NCBI GenBank assembly: GCA_003601725.1
Contig: PIYJ01000037.1
Coordinates: 1-13,241 of the forward strand
DNA from: Candidatus Bathyarchaeota archaeon
Lineage (GTDB): Archaea; Thermoproteota; Bathyarchaeia; Bathyarchaeales; DTEX01
Direction of reading: 5' to 3'
DNA: 13,241 nt
Part shown: one piece after another, positions 7,235-13,241 of the stretch
Layout: the number at the start of each line of letters is the position of its first letter
How positions within the stretch are numbered: position 1 is the first letter of the stretch
Translations under genes and position numbers: made by a program
The notes under the pieces: generated by a model
The model's input: the letters and a program-made list of their open reading frames with translations, nothing else
What the model was told of the DNA's origin: nothing
The model's database searches: none

Positions 7235-7250
7235 AAATAATTTAAGTTTA
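7235..7250 (+). promoter_or_regulatory. Probable TATA element of the EF-like gene
   Basis: AAATAATTTAAGTTTA is preceded by a purine-rich stretch (gaggggga) and lies 31-46 bases before the ATG at 7281. This spacing predicts a very short leader that just includes the GGTGA ribosome site. Confidence 0.45.
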
Positions 7251-7280
7251 GCTTGCTTATTTGTTGATGTGGTGAAAAAT

Positions 7281-7544
7281 ATGTCTGAAAGAGAGTTGAA
7301 GGAAGTAGGCAAGGTTACGCATTACTTCACGAGGATAGGTGTCGCCGTTGTGGAGCTGAATGACAAGCTATCTGTAGGTGACAGAATACTCATTCAGGGT
7401 TCAACCACAAACTTTGAACAGGCAGTTGAGTCGATGCAGATAGAACATAAGAATGTTACATCTGCGGAAGCGGGGCAAAGCGTAGGGCTTAAGGTTGAGC
7501 AGAGGGTAAGAGAAGGAGATAGGGTCTATAGGATAATCGAGTAG
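7281..7544 (+). CDS. Translation elongation factor-like small beta-barrel protein
   Basis: An 87-residue protein that is almost entirely one EF-Tu domain 2-like beta-barrel. It opens GKVTHYFTRIGVAVVEL (10-26), has the turn LSVGDRILIQG (30-40), then SMQIEHKNV (51-59) and ends EAGQSVGLKVEQRVREGDRVYR. This matches the stand-alone elongation-factor-like proteins of about 80-90 residues common in archaea and some bacteria, related to the C-terminal domain of U32 peptidases. There is no GTPase domain, so it is not a translation factor itself; its role is unknown. The ATG at 7281 is preferred over the in-frame GTGs at 7269 and 7272 because GGTGA (7271-7275) sits five bases before it. It is a single gene with a T-rich stretch after the stop. 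Confidence 0.88.
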   Translation: MSERELKEVGKVTHYFTRIGVAVVELNDKLSVGDRILIQGSTTNFEQAVESMQIEHKNVTSAEAGQSVGLKVEQRVREGDRVYRIIE

Positions 7545-7563
7545 AACATTTCAGACTTCCCAT

Positions 7564-7577
7564 TCTTTATTTTATCT
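7564..7577 (+). terminator. Possible T-rich terminator of the EF-like gene
   Basis: Short T tracts start about 20 bases after the stop codon and precede the next promoter. No hairpin is apparent. Confidence 0.3.
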
Positions 7578-7683
7578 TGATCTTCAGAGCATTTCCTCCT
7601 TAGGGAGAATGATGGATCTGCTGAAAGAAGCTGATAATCTCTGCAAGTGAAGCCTACATCCACATGAAGCGGCGTGCCATATG

Positions 7684-7700
7684 TTATAAGAATTTATTAA
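7684..7700 (+). promoter_or_regulatory. Probable TATA element of the dehydrogenase-oxidoreductase operon
   Basis: TTATAAGAATTTATTAA is the only strong AT-only box in the 267-base gap. A start about 25 bases later falls near 7722, giving a leader of about 90 bases that contains the hairpin at 7753-7773. An ATG at 7722-7724 opens an 18-codon frame ending in TGA at 7776-7778, so a leaderless upstream ORF is possible but unproven. Confidence 0.45.
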
Positions 7701-7752
7701 TGTGAGTTATTCATTTGGTGGATGTATTCATTCAAGGTTGGTTCCATGAAAA

Positions 7753-7773
7753 AGGATACGGAAAACGTATCCT
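7753..7773 (+). promoter_or_regulatory. Perfect 8-bp hairpin in the leader of the dehydrogenase operon
   Basis: AGGATACG (7753-7760) and CGTATCCT (7766-7773) are exact complements around the loop GAAAA. The hairpin ends 38 bases before the ATG at 7812 and is downstream of the predicted transcript start, so it would be in the mRNA. It could influence translation or be a protein-binding site. It does not match a riboswitch that I recognise. Confidence 0.45.
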
Positions 7774-7811
7774 CGTGACTAAAAAGCAAGATTCAGAGAG
7801 GAAACGTAAAA

Positions 7812-9188
7812 ATGGCTGTAGCTATGGCGCTTAAAGAGTCCGATCTAAGCGATCCTGATGAACGTGAGAAGCACAAAATAGCTATTGTGGGTTGTGGAAG
7901 AATAGGGTTAGCCACGGCATGCTTGTTTTCAGAAGTGAATTTTAAAGTTACATGTTTTAACCCAGATCCTTATGTCACTAAGCAAATAAATGAAGGGGTA
8001 AATTTCTTCAACGAACGTGAACTTAACCAAATGCTGAAAAGAAATCTGATGAAAGATCGATTGAAGGCTACGACAAACTTGAAAGACGCGGTCTCCGAAA
8101 GCGACATCATAATCATTACAGCTGAGATACCTGTGGATGGGAAAAAACGTCCAATCTACTCTAATCTAGAAGCAATGTGCAGAGGCATAGGCTTAAACCT
8201 TCAGCCTGGATCACTAATAATCGTACAAAGCATCATAGCCCCCTCCATAACTGAAAATCTGATAATTGAGACCTTGGAAAACTCTTCGGGGCTGGAGAAG
8301 GGCGTAGATTTCGGATTGACCTATAGCCCAGTTAAAGCTCCTATCGGCGCGGAGATGAAATGCCTGAAGGAACATCCTAGAATAATATCAGCTATAAATG
8401 AACAGAGTCTAAGAGCTGCTAAGGCTCTTCTGCGGACAATATCTAACGGTGAACTCGTGGAAGTCAGCAATATAAAGACCGCGGAAGCCGCAGCGCTCTT
8501 TGGAGACATATATAAAGATGTAACCGCGGCGCTTTCCAATGAGCTTGCTTTGCTTTGTGAAAAAATGGGAATTGACTACGTGGAAGTTCGAGAAGCTGCG
8601 AATAAGCAGCCTAATTGCCGCCTATCTAATCCAGGTCTTGAAGGAGGAAGAACAGCGGAGACTCCGTATCTTCTAATATCCGAAGCGGAGAATCTCGGAA
8701 TTAAGCTTAGAATTGCTGCTTTAGCTAGGAAGACGAACAGTGAAATATCAAAGCAAGCGTATAATCTCATAAAAAACGCGATACACTCCTGCGAGAAGAC
8801 TGTGAAGAGATCTAAGATCGCAGTCTTAGGAGTTTCATCTCACCGCAGCATGAGGGAAGCAAGAGGATCTCAAATTCTCGAGCTTGTGAGGCTTCTTAGA
8901 AAGAGGGGGGGAAGAATAAGCGTGTTTGATCCATACTTCACATTCAATGATCTCTCTCAATTGGGCTATCCCGCGGAGAAAACTTTAGGAAAGACCTTGG
9001 AGCGTGCAGACTGCCTTATCATCGCATCAGAACGTGAAGAATTTAGGCATCTAAGCCTGAGTAGAATCAAAGCCCTGATGAAGAAGCCTCCTGTGATTGT
9101 TGATTTGGCTCATATAATTGATCCCTATGAGGCTGAAAAAGAGGGATTTATATATCGTGGTTTAGGTAGAGGCGTATGGTCAAGATGA
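7812..9188 (+). CDS. UDP-sugar 6-dehydrogenase-like protein lacking catalytic residues
   Basis: A 458-residue protein with the full fold of the UDP-glucose/UDP-ManNAc dehydrogenase family. It has an N-terminal NAD Rossmann domain (IAIVGCGRIG, 23-32), a central dimerisation helix (DVTAALSNELALLCEKMGID, 236-255) and a C-terminal UDP-binding domain (IAVLG, 336-340; VFDPYF, 371-376). Residues that carry out the reaction in known members are changed. The VPTP Thr is Ile106 (AEIP). The Lys and Asn of KLFxN are Ala228 and Asp232 (ALFGD). The catalytic Cys of GGxC is Thr281 (GGRT). The Asp of xDPYYL is Thr284 (ETPYLL). The SPER stretch is SPVK. It should still bind NAD and perhaps a nucleotide sugar, but normal C6 oxidation looks impossible. 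A GAGAGG ribosome site precedes the ATG at 7812; the ATG at 7824 is an alternative. Its stop overlaps the next gene's start (ATGA). Confidence 0.82.
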   Translation: MAVAMALKESDLSDPDEREKHKIAIVGCGRIGLATACLFSEVNFKVTCFNPDPYVTKQINEGVNFFNERELNQMLKRNLMKDRLKATTNLKDAVSESDIIIITAEIPVDGKKRPIYSNLEAMCRGIGLNLQPGSLIIVQSIIAPSITENLIIETLENSSGLEKGVDFGLTYSPVKAPIGAEMKCLKEHPRIISAINEQSLRAAKALLRTISNGELVEVSNIKTAEAAALFGDIYKDVTAALSNELALLCEKMGIDYVEVREAANKQPNCRLSNPGLEGGRTAETPYLLISEAENLGIKLRIAALARKTNSEISKQAYNLIKNAIHSCEKTVKRSKIAVLGVSSHRSMREARGSQILELVRLLRKRGGRISVFDPYFTFNDLSQLGYPAEKTLGKTLERADCLIIASEREEFRHLSLSRIKALMKKPPVIVDLAHIIDPYEAEKEGFIYRGLGRGVWSR

Positions 9189-10135
9189 AGAAGTTAAAGA
9201 TGGCGGTGATCGGAGCTGGTTTCTGGGGAAGAAACCACATCAGAGTCTTAAGTGAGCTGCCTCAAGCCGACCTAGTAGCAATCTGCGATATAAACAAGCA
9301 GAGAGCTGAGATGCTTGGAGAAAAGTATAACATAAATTCCTACACGGATAGTAAAGATCTCTACGGAAAGGAAGAATTCGACGCCGTAAACATATGCGTC
9401 TGGTCTACAAATCTATTCCAAAAGGCCGTAGAAGCTTTGAATGCTGGGAAGCACGTCTTCGTCGAGAAGCCGATGGCAAGCAGAGTCGCAGAAGCCGAGA
9501 AAATGGTTGAAACTGCAAAGTCGGAGGGATTACACCTAACCGTAGGATTCATAGAAAGGTTTAACCCCGCGGTTAGAAGACTTAAAGAAGCAATTAAGGA
9601 GGGAAAGATTGGAACTCCAGTTTCAGCTACGGGTAAACGCGTCTCGAAATGGCCTGAAAGGATCGGAGACGTCGGGGTTGTAAAGGACACGGCGATACAT
9701 GATATTGACCTCATGCGGTTCATATTCGAAGAGGACCCTATCAGCGTTTATGCGAGAGCCGGGAGACTAAGGCACAAAAGATTCGAAGATTACGCTCAAG
9801 TGATGCTGGCGTTCCCCGATGGAAAATCGGCGTTTTTAGAGGCAAACTGGTTGACACCCTACAAGGTGAGAAGGCTTACTGTCACTGGAAGCGAGGCGAT
9901 AATCACCGTGGACTATATCACACAGGAGATTACGATTGAGACTTCAAGTCAGACATTAATCCCGCGTTATGAGTGGGAGGAGCCGTTGAAGCTTGAACTT
10001 CAACACTTCGTTGACTCAGTGTTAAACAATAATGATCCCATGGTTACAGGCTTAGACGGAGTGAAAGCCCTAAAAATAGCTGAGGCGATATTAGAATCTG
10101 CAGAGAAAAATAGGCTTATAGAGCTAGACTTATAG
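9185..10135 (+). CDS. Gfo/Idh/MocA oxidoreductase, coupled to the upstream dehydrogenase-like gene
   Basis: A 316-residue NAD(P)-dependent sugar oxidoreductase. The Rossmann motif is VIGAGFWGRNH (8-18), the dinucleotide/substrate motif is EKPMA (94-98) with Lys95, and the active-site stretch DTAIHDIDLM (168-177) supplies Asp168 and His172. The second half is the usual beta-sheet substrate domain. Length is typical. The ATG at 9185 is chosen because it makes the 4-base ATGA overlap with the preceding stop; an ATG at 9176 is also in frame. The pairing with a UDP-sugar dehydrogenase-like gene recalls WbpA/WbpB-type modules, in which a Gfo/Idh/MocA enzyme oxidises C3 of a UDP-GlcNAc-derived acid. 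That substrate is inference only, since the neighbour lacks catalytic residues and no aminotransferase or acetyltransferase is nearby. Confidence 0.87.
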   Translation: MKKLKMAVIGAGFWGRNHIRVLSELPQADLVAICDINKQRAEMLGEKYNINSYTDSKDLYGKEEFDAVNICVWSTNLFQKAVEALNAGKHVFVEKPMASRVAEAEKMVETAKSEGLHLTVGFIERFNPAVRRLKEAIKEGKIGTPVSATGKRVSKWPERIGDVGVVKDTAIHDIDLMRFIFEEDPISVYARAGRLRHKRFEDYAQVMLAFPDGKSAFLEANWLTPYKVRRLTVTGSEAIITVDYITQEITIETSSQTLIPRYEWEEPLKLELQHFVDSVLNNNDPMVTGLDGVKALKIAEAILESAEKNRLIELDL

Positions 10136-10169
10136 AAGAAAGGCGCCGCTCATCCTCGAGATCAAGTCT

Positions 10170-11213
10170 TCATGGACGACGAGTATTCTTTATTATCTCG
10201 ATGATTGGATTGTCATCTATATCCAATGGCAGCTTCACCATTCCCCTCCTTCGGCTTGACTCGTAACATGCGAATATGATCTCCATAGCGTTTATTGCCT
10301 TTTTTGCGCTTAATTCAGGTTCTCTCCCAGTCATCAATGCATCAACGGCATCAGCAATTGCACGATTAATGTATCCCGGTCCATGCAGCCCCTCACCTTG
10401 GGTATCAATGATCTCCCATCTAGAAGAATCCTTCCGTTTGATCCGAAGCGGAACTCCATCTTTTGATCCAACCTCGATCATCCCCTCTGTTCCGATAAGC
10501 CTGTTATGCGCTCCGATGGCTTCCGCCGCGTTTCCGGTGCACATAAATCCGAAGACGCCGTTCTCGTATTTCCAGAGATAGACGCCGCTTGTTTCAACGG
10601 GCATCCCGAAGATTATCTTTTCTTCGCTGACATCAACCTGCCCCATGACCCACTCAGCCGGCGTCTCATCATTATAGAACCCGAACATATCAACATAATG
10701 AGTTCCATAATCATAAATGTCAACGCAGCTTCCTTCAAGTCTAACGAGCTCACCTATCTCTCCGTTCTTTAAGAATTCCCTAGCTAAACGGAAGGGCCGT
10801 CCAAATCGTCTCTGATGGTTAAAGGTAAGCTGAACTCCACGTTTCAAGCATTCCTCATACATACGTTTAGCACCAGCCCAAGTATCAGCCATAGGCTTCT
10901 CGCAATGAATTGCCCTGACTCCTGCCTTCGCGCAGTTAATAACCATTTGAGAATGGAGATGAGGCCAAGTGCAGATGCTGACCATGTCGAGATTCTCTTT
11001 CGAAAGCATCTCTTTGTAATCGAGATAAATTGATGGCACATCATATGTCCCCGCAAAGGCTTCAGCATTCTCTTTCACAATATCCGCGCATGCAACGATT
11101 CTGCAGTTCCCCAGGGAAACATAAGCTTCAGCATGCTTGTAGGCCATGCCGTATCCCATAGCGTCACCGCGAGCCTTCTTTTTGCCTGTTCCAATAATGC
11201 CAACTCTAAGCAA
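10170..11213 (-). CDS. Gfo/Idh/MocA family oxidoreductase
   Basis: A protein of about 347 residues with Rossmann start LRVGIIGTGKKKARGD (2-17), motif CEKPMAD (104-110) with Lys106, and DYGTHYVDMF (168-177) giving Asp168 and His172 of the active site. The RRFGRPFRLAREFLKNGEIG region is typical of the family. After GTG, the usual tight turn into the first helix is replaced by a stretch of about 15 residues rich in Lys and Gly (KKKARGDAMGYGMAYKH), so the NAD pyrophosphate loop is longer than normal. The open frame extends to a TTG at 11231; the TTG at 11213 is preferred because it gives the standard MLRVGIIG start and has GAGGGT ten bases upstream. It converges on the other Gfo/Idh gene with a 34-base gap. 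The substrate is unknown and it is not clearly part of an operon. Confidence 0.85.
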   Translation of the reverse strand: MLRVGIIGTGKKKARGDAMGYGMAYKHAEAYVSLGNCRIVACADIVKENAEAFAGTYDVPSIYLDYKEMLSKENLDMVSICTWPHLHSQMVINCAKAGVRAIHCEKPMADTWAGAKRMYEECLKRGVQLTFNHQRRFGRPFRLAREFLKNGEIGELVRLEGSCVDIYDYGTHYVDMFGFYNDETPAEWVMGQVDVSEEKIIFGMPVETSGVYLWKYENGVFGFMCTGNAAEAIGAHNRLIGTEGMIEVGSKDGVPLRIKRKDSSRWEIIDTQGEGLHGPGYINRAIADAVDALMTGREPELSAKKAINAMEIIFACYESSRRRGMVKLPLDIDDNPIIEIIKNTRRP

Positions 11214-11278
11214 GGCTATCAAGACCCTCAATCAGTATATCTACACGTAACAGCACAGGATCTTCTTATCCTTTACCC

Positions 11279-11293
11279 CTTTTAAAAATAGAA
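11279..11293 (-). promoter_or_regulatory. TATA element of the minus-strand oxidoreductase
   Basis: On the minus strand it reads CTATTTTTAAAAGGG. A start about 25 bases downstream falls near 11255, roughly 40 bases before the preferred TTG start. It lies in the 120-base gap behind the Trm112-like gene. Confidence 0.45.
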
Positions 11294-11351
11294 GTAAATT
11301 CCGCAATTCAAGTATTGTTCTTCAAGCCTTTCTTGCGAGTTCTATTTAACT

Positions 11352-11642
11352 CTATGATTCTTCTTCTAGTTCGCCGCTGAGGTTGAAGGGTTTTCCTTCA
11401 TGGAGTATTTTTTGGGGAATTTTGTCTCGCCATTTTCGGAGAAACTGGATCTCGTCTTTTTCTTCCCGCAGCTCATCAGGCAGCATCTCGGGGATTTCAT
11501 CTCTGATAGGATACCAACGGAGACATTTCGGACATATAATGATCCCTTCGACGATCTCATCCTTCTCCTCGAAGACGTGAAGTTCCAATGGGTAATACTT
11601 ATCGATCGGGCAAGCCAGAATATCCATCAATCGTCTCTTCAT
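11352..11642 (-). CDS. Trm112-like methyltransferase partner protein
   Basis: A 96-residue protein with the Trm112 pattern: MDILACPIDKYYPLEL (6-21), then GIIICPKCLRWYPIRDEIPE (33-52). Bacterial relatives usually have four Cys arranged CPxC and CPxC around a zinc. Here Cys11, Cys37 and Cys40 are present but the second position is Asp14, as I recall for archaeal members, so zinc binding may be altered or absent. Known Trm112 proteins stabilise and activate several SAM methyltransferases acting on tRNA, rRNA and release factors. It lies 52 bases after the Trm5-like gene on the same strand, a suggestive pairing, although Trm5 itself is not a known Trm112 client. The ATG at 11642 lies about 25-30 bases from an AT-rich promoter element, so its mRNA may be nearly leaderless. 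Confidence 0.82.
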   Translation of the reverse strand: MKRRLMDILACPIDKYYPLELHVFEEKDEIVEGIIICPKCLRWYPIRDEIPEMLPDELREEKDEIQFLRKWRDKIPQKILHEGKPFNLSGELEEES

Positions 11643-11664
11643 TTCAGAATACCCGCTAAACGTG

Positions 11665-11678
11665 CCTATTTTTTATGA
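11665..11678 (-). promoter_or_regulatory. TATA element before the Trm112-like gene
   Basis: On the minus strand it reads TTCATAAAAAATAG, centred about 30 bases before the ATG. It overlaps a short exact palindrome, ATGAAT-G-ATTCAT (11675-11687). It would let the gene be transcribed independently of trm5 as a nearly leaderless mRNA. Confidence 0.4.
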
Positions 11679-11694
11679 ATGATTCATCATCTTA

Positions 11695-12549
11695 TTAATT
11701 CTTTTTATTTATTCTGATATCCAGCACGATCTGGAACCATCTTGGACCAACCGTTCTGACGATTCTGCCGAGATTAACCTCAAAATCCATCTTAAGACGA
11801 CAAAGCTTGCGGCTAATCTTCTCTTCAACCTTGCGAATAGGATTCTCATCCTTCCCAGCGTGGACAAAATCATAATAGTGGATTACACCCCCGTCGGGTT
11901 TCAAAGCTTCTATGGCGAAATCGATATATCCATATGCCTTCTCCGGCAACGGCATCAAAACGCGATCAGCAATGTCCTCTAATCTTTCCTTGATGACGTT
12001 CTTTGCGTCTCCTAAGATCGCCGTAACAATGTGTCCCACCCTGTTAAGCCTAATGTTTTCCTCCGCGTATCTGATCGCCCATGGATTTATATCGATGGAA
12101 TAGACCCTTTTCGCTTTCGACTTCTTCGCGATGAGAATCGAAAAACAGCCGACTCCAGCGAACATGTTGACGACAGTCTCTGATGGTTTGACTTGACTTG
12201 CAACTCGGGCTCTTTCGAAGGAAAGCCTAGGTGAGAAATAGCATTTTTCCAAGTCGACTTTGAAGAGACAGCCATTCTCTTTATGAACGGTCTCTGTCTT
12301 CTTCTCCCCCATAATCCATTCAAGCCGACGGAGACGGAAATCTCCTGAAACCGGAGAGGCTTGGTTCAGAACGGTCTTGACGTGACTGTTAATCCGCATA
12401 ATGGCTTCAGCTATCTCCTTGGCTCTGTGTTTAAGTTCATCGGGGACTCTGATGATAGCTATGTCGCCTACTATGTCATAGGAGCTCGGCAGAATCTTTA
12501 GCTCCCAAGCCTCAAGCTCCTCAGCGAGATGCTCCTTTAGACTGGTCAT
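11695..12549 (-). CDS. trm5: Trm5-family tRNA (guanine37-N1)-methyltransferase lacking the D1 domain
   Basis: A 284-residue class I SAM methyltransferase. It begins directly with the D2-type region (LPSSYDIVGDIAIIRVP, 20-36). Next come the basic loop YFSPRLSFERARVA (104-117) with Arg107, the SAM-binding motif NMFAGVGCFS (128-137), the acidic Asp153 that should hold the ribose, and the catalytic-loop motif DRVLMPLPEKAYGYI (195-209). The (M/N)xLP motif favours Trm5 over the wyosine enzyme TYW2/Taw2, which has GYV-like sequence there. The reaction is methylation of N1 of G37, which prevents +1 frameshifting in tRNA-Leu, tRNA-Pro and tRNA-Arg. Full-length archaeal Trm5b is about 330-340 residues with a D1 domain that checks the tRNA elbow; D1 is absent here. 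The ATG at 12549 follows AGGGGC. Confidence 0.82.
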   Translation of the reverse strand: MTSLKEHLAEELEAWELKILPSSYDIVGDIAIIRVPDELKHRAKEIAEAIMRINSHVKTVLNQASPVSGDFRLRRLEWIMGEKKTETVHKENGCLFKVDLEKCYFSPRLSFERARVASQVKPSETVVNMFAGVGCFSILIAKKSKAKRVYSIDINPWAIRYAEENIRLNRVGHIVTAILGDAKNVIKERLEDIADRVLMPLPEKAYGYIDFAIEALKPDGGVIHYYDFVHAGKDENPIRKVEEKISRKLCRLKMDFEVNLGRIVRTVGPRWFQIVLDIRINKKN

Positions 12550-12589
12550 TTAAGCCCCTTCAGTTCGGTCAGCCGACTCGAGTTACATG

Positions 12590-12609
12590 TTAGATTTAAA
12601 TAAAATATT
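12590..12609. promoter_or_regulatory. Shared AT-rich divergent promoter region
   Basis: A 20-base block containing ATTTAAATAAAAT lies between two divergent genes whose start codons are 96 bases apart. Read on the plus strand it is placed to start transcription about 20 bases before the gene at 12646. On the minus strand it can serve trm5 with a leader of 15-20 bases. The two promoters probably overlap here. Confidence 0.45.
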
Positions 12610-12645
12610 CTATGCATATTCTTTTATTCAATCTCGGAGTGAATG

Positions 12646-13241
12646 ATGTTGCAAAAAGAGAAGGTTCTTGTTCTTGGATTAGGAGAAGTAGGCGGATCCC
12701 TCTACGAGGTTCTGGTTGAGAGCGGGAAGTTTCTTGTCTTCGCTTTGGATTTGGACATAAACAAAATGAGAGAGGCGGGGGCAAGCATACCTGAAGGCAG
12801 AGTAGATGTTATGCATGTCTGTATTCCATGCTTTAATCGAGAAGAATTTGTGAAGTCCGTCTTGGAATACATCGAGAAGTTTAATCCTAAGATAACAATA
12901 ATCAACAGCACAGTTCCCCCCGGCACAACTGAAGAGCTGAAAGAGAAGAGCAAACATTTCATCGCTCACTCACCCATAAGAGGAGTCCACAAGAGCCGAG
13001 AACATATGAAATGGGAGCTTAGACGATGGACAAAATATATCGGTGGGACAGACGATAACTCCGCAGAGTTAGCCAGCAAACACTTCAGGAACCTTGGACT
13101 TAAAGTCAAGGTTTTAAGGTCATCGAGAGAGACGGAGCTTGCGAAGCTCTTTGAAACCACGTATAGAGCTTGGATGATTGCTTGTTTTCAGGAGATGCAT
13201 AGAATAAGCAGACATTTCGATGCGGATTTCGATCAGATAGT
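12646..13241 (+). CDS. UDP-sugar dehydrogenase-like protein, N-terminal part (cut by window end)
   Basis: The frame is open to the right edge, about 198 residues. An NAD Rossmann motif VLVLGLGEVG (7-16) is followed by VDVMHVCIPCF (about 53-63), NSTVPPGTTEEL (the STVPPGT stretch typical of the family) and HSPIRGVH in the place of YSPER. Then comes ETELAKLFETTYRAW, which keeps the active-site Lys (Lys167) while the usual Asn is Thr171 and the VPT Thr is Cys62. It is therefore a divergent member of the UDP-glucose/UDP-ManNAc dehydrogenase family. The Cys motif and C-terminal domain lie beyond the window. GGAG at 12636-12639 suits the ATG at 12646; an ATG at 12643 is directly adjacent. It is divergent from trm5. 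Reverse-strand frames here are shadows. Confidence 0.75.
   Translation, partial: MLQKEKVLVLGLGEVGGSLYEVLVESGKFLVFALDLDINKMREAGASIPEGRVDVMHVCIPCFNREEFVKSVLEYIEKFNPKITIINSTVPPGTTEELKEKSKHFIAHSPIRGVHKSREHMKWELRRWTKYIGGTDDNSAELASKHFRNLGLKVKVLRSSRETELAKLFETTYRAWMIACFQEMHRISRHFDADFDQI

Noticed and set aside
7019..7312. 97-residue minus-strand frame across the tRNA-Leu promoter and tRNA
   Set aside because: It overlaps the tRNA, its promoter and the start of the EF-like gene, and has no recognisable domain.
9361..9723. 120-residue minus-strand frame
   Set aside because: It is a shadow of the Gfo/Idh/MocA gene; low complexity and no domain recognised.
12679..12969. Minus-strand frames of 86-96 residues near the right edge
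   Set aside because: They are shadows of the dehydrogenase-like gene on the plus strand, which has clear family motifs and stays open to the window end.

Overview
The window looks like archaeal chromosome. Evidence: AT-rich BRE/TATA-type elements sit about 25-50 bases before most start codons. Shine-Dalgarno boxes are GGTGA/GGAGG, and TTG starts occur. There is an archaeal-type Trm5 tRNA methyltransferase, an archaeal Trm112-like protein, and a tRNA-Leu followed by an integrase that reads on from the tRNA (SSV-type). The protein styles suggest an uncultured TACK-group lineage such as Bathyarchaeia; that placement is a guess from familiarity, not a measurement.

Layout. (1) 1-1083: a small DUF1648 membrane protein and a flavodoxin. 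(2) 1209-5530: a tight operon of an ArsR-type winged-helix regulator and two ABC exporter half-transporters, with gaps of 1-2 bases. The two ATPases form a complementary asymmetric pair, and the second subunit has a natural N-terminal His6 run. (3) 5531-7055: a decay zone. It holds a 3' hairpin, a small winged-helix-like gene broken by two compensating frameshifts (5592-5897), about 175 bases where I recognise nothing (5898-6072), and an inactivated, apparently composite tyrosine recombinase running out of tRNA-Leu(UAG). This is best read as the remains of an element integrated at the tRNA gene. (4) 7281-7544: a small EF-Tu-domain-2-like protein. (5) 7812-10135: a translationally coupled pair, a UDP-sugar 6-dehydrogenase-like protein lacking the family's catalytic residues and a Gfo/Idh/MocA oxidoreductase. 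A leader hairpin precedes them. (6) 10170-12549, minus strand: a second Gfo/Idh/MocA oxidoreductase, a Trm112-like protein and a Trm5-like tRNA m1G37 methyltransferase without the N-terminal D1 domain. (7) 12646 to the right edge: a second, divergent UDP-sugar dehydrogenase-like gene, cut by the window end, transcribed divergently from trm5.

How the genes may work together. The ArsR protein probably controls the exporter encoded behind it. The two dehydrogenase-like proteins and two Gfo/Idh/MocA enzymes suggest nucleotide-sugar (glycan or glycolipid) metabolism. However, the first dehydrogenase seems unable to do the usual two-step C6 oxidation, so its role is open. Trm5 would methylate G37 in tRNAs such as the tRNA-Leu found here. 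No rRNA, CRISPR array, insertion sequence with terminal repeats or defence cassette was seen.
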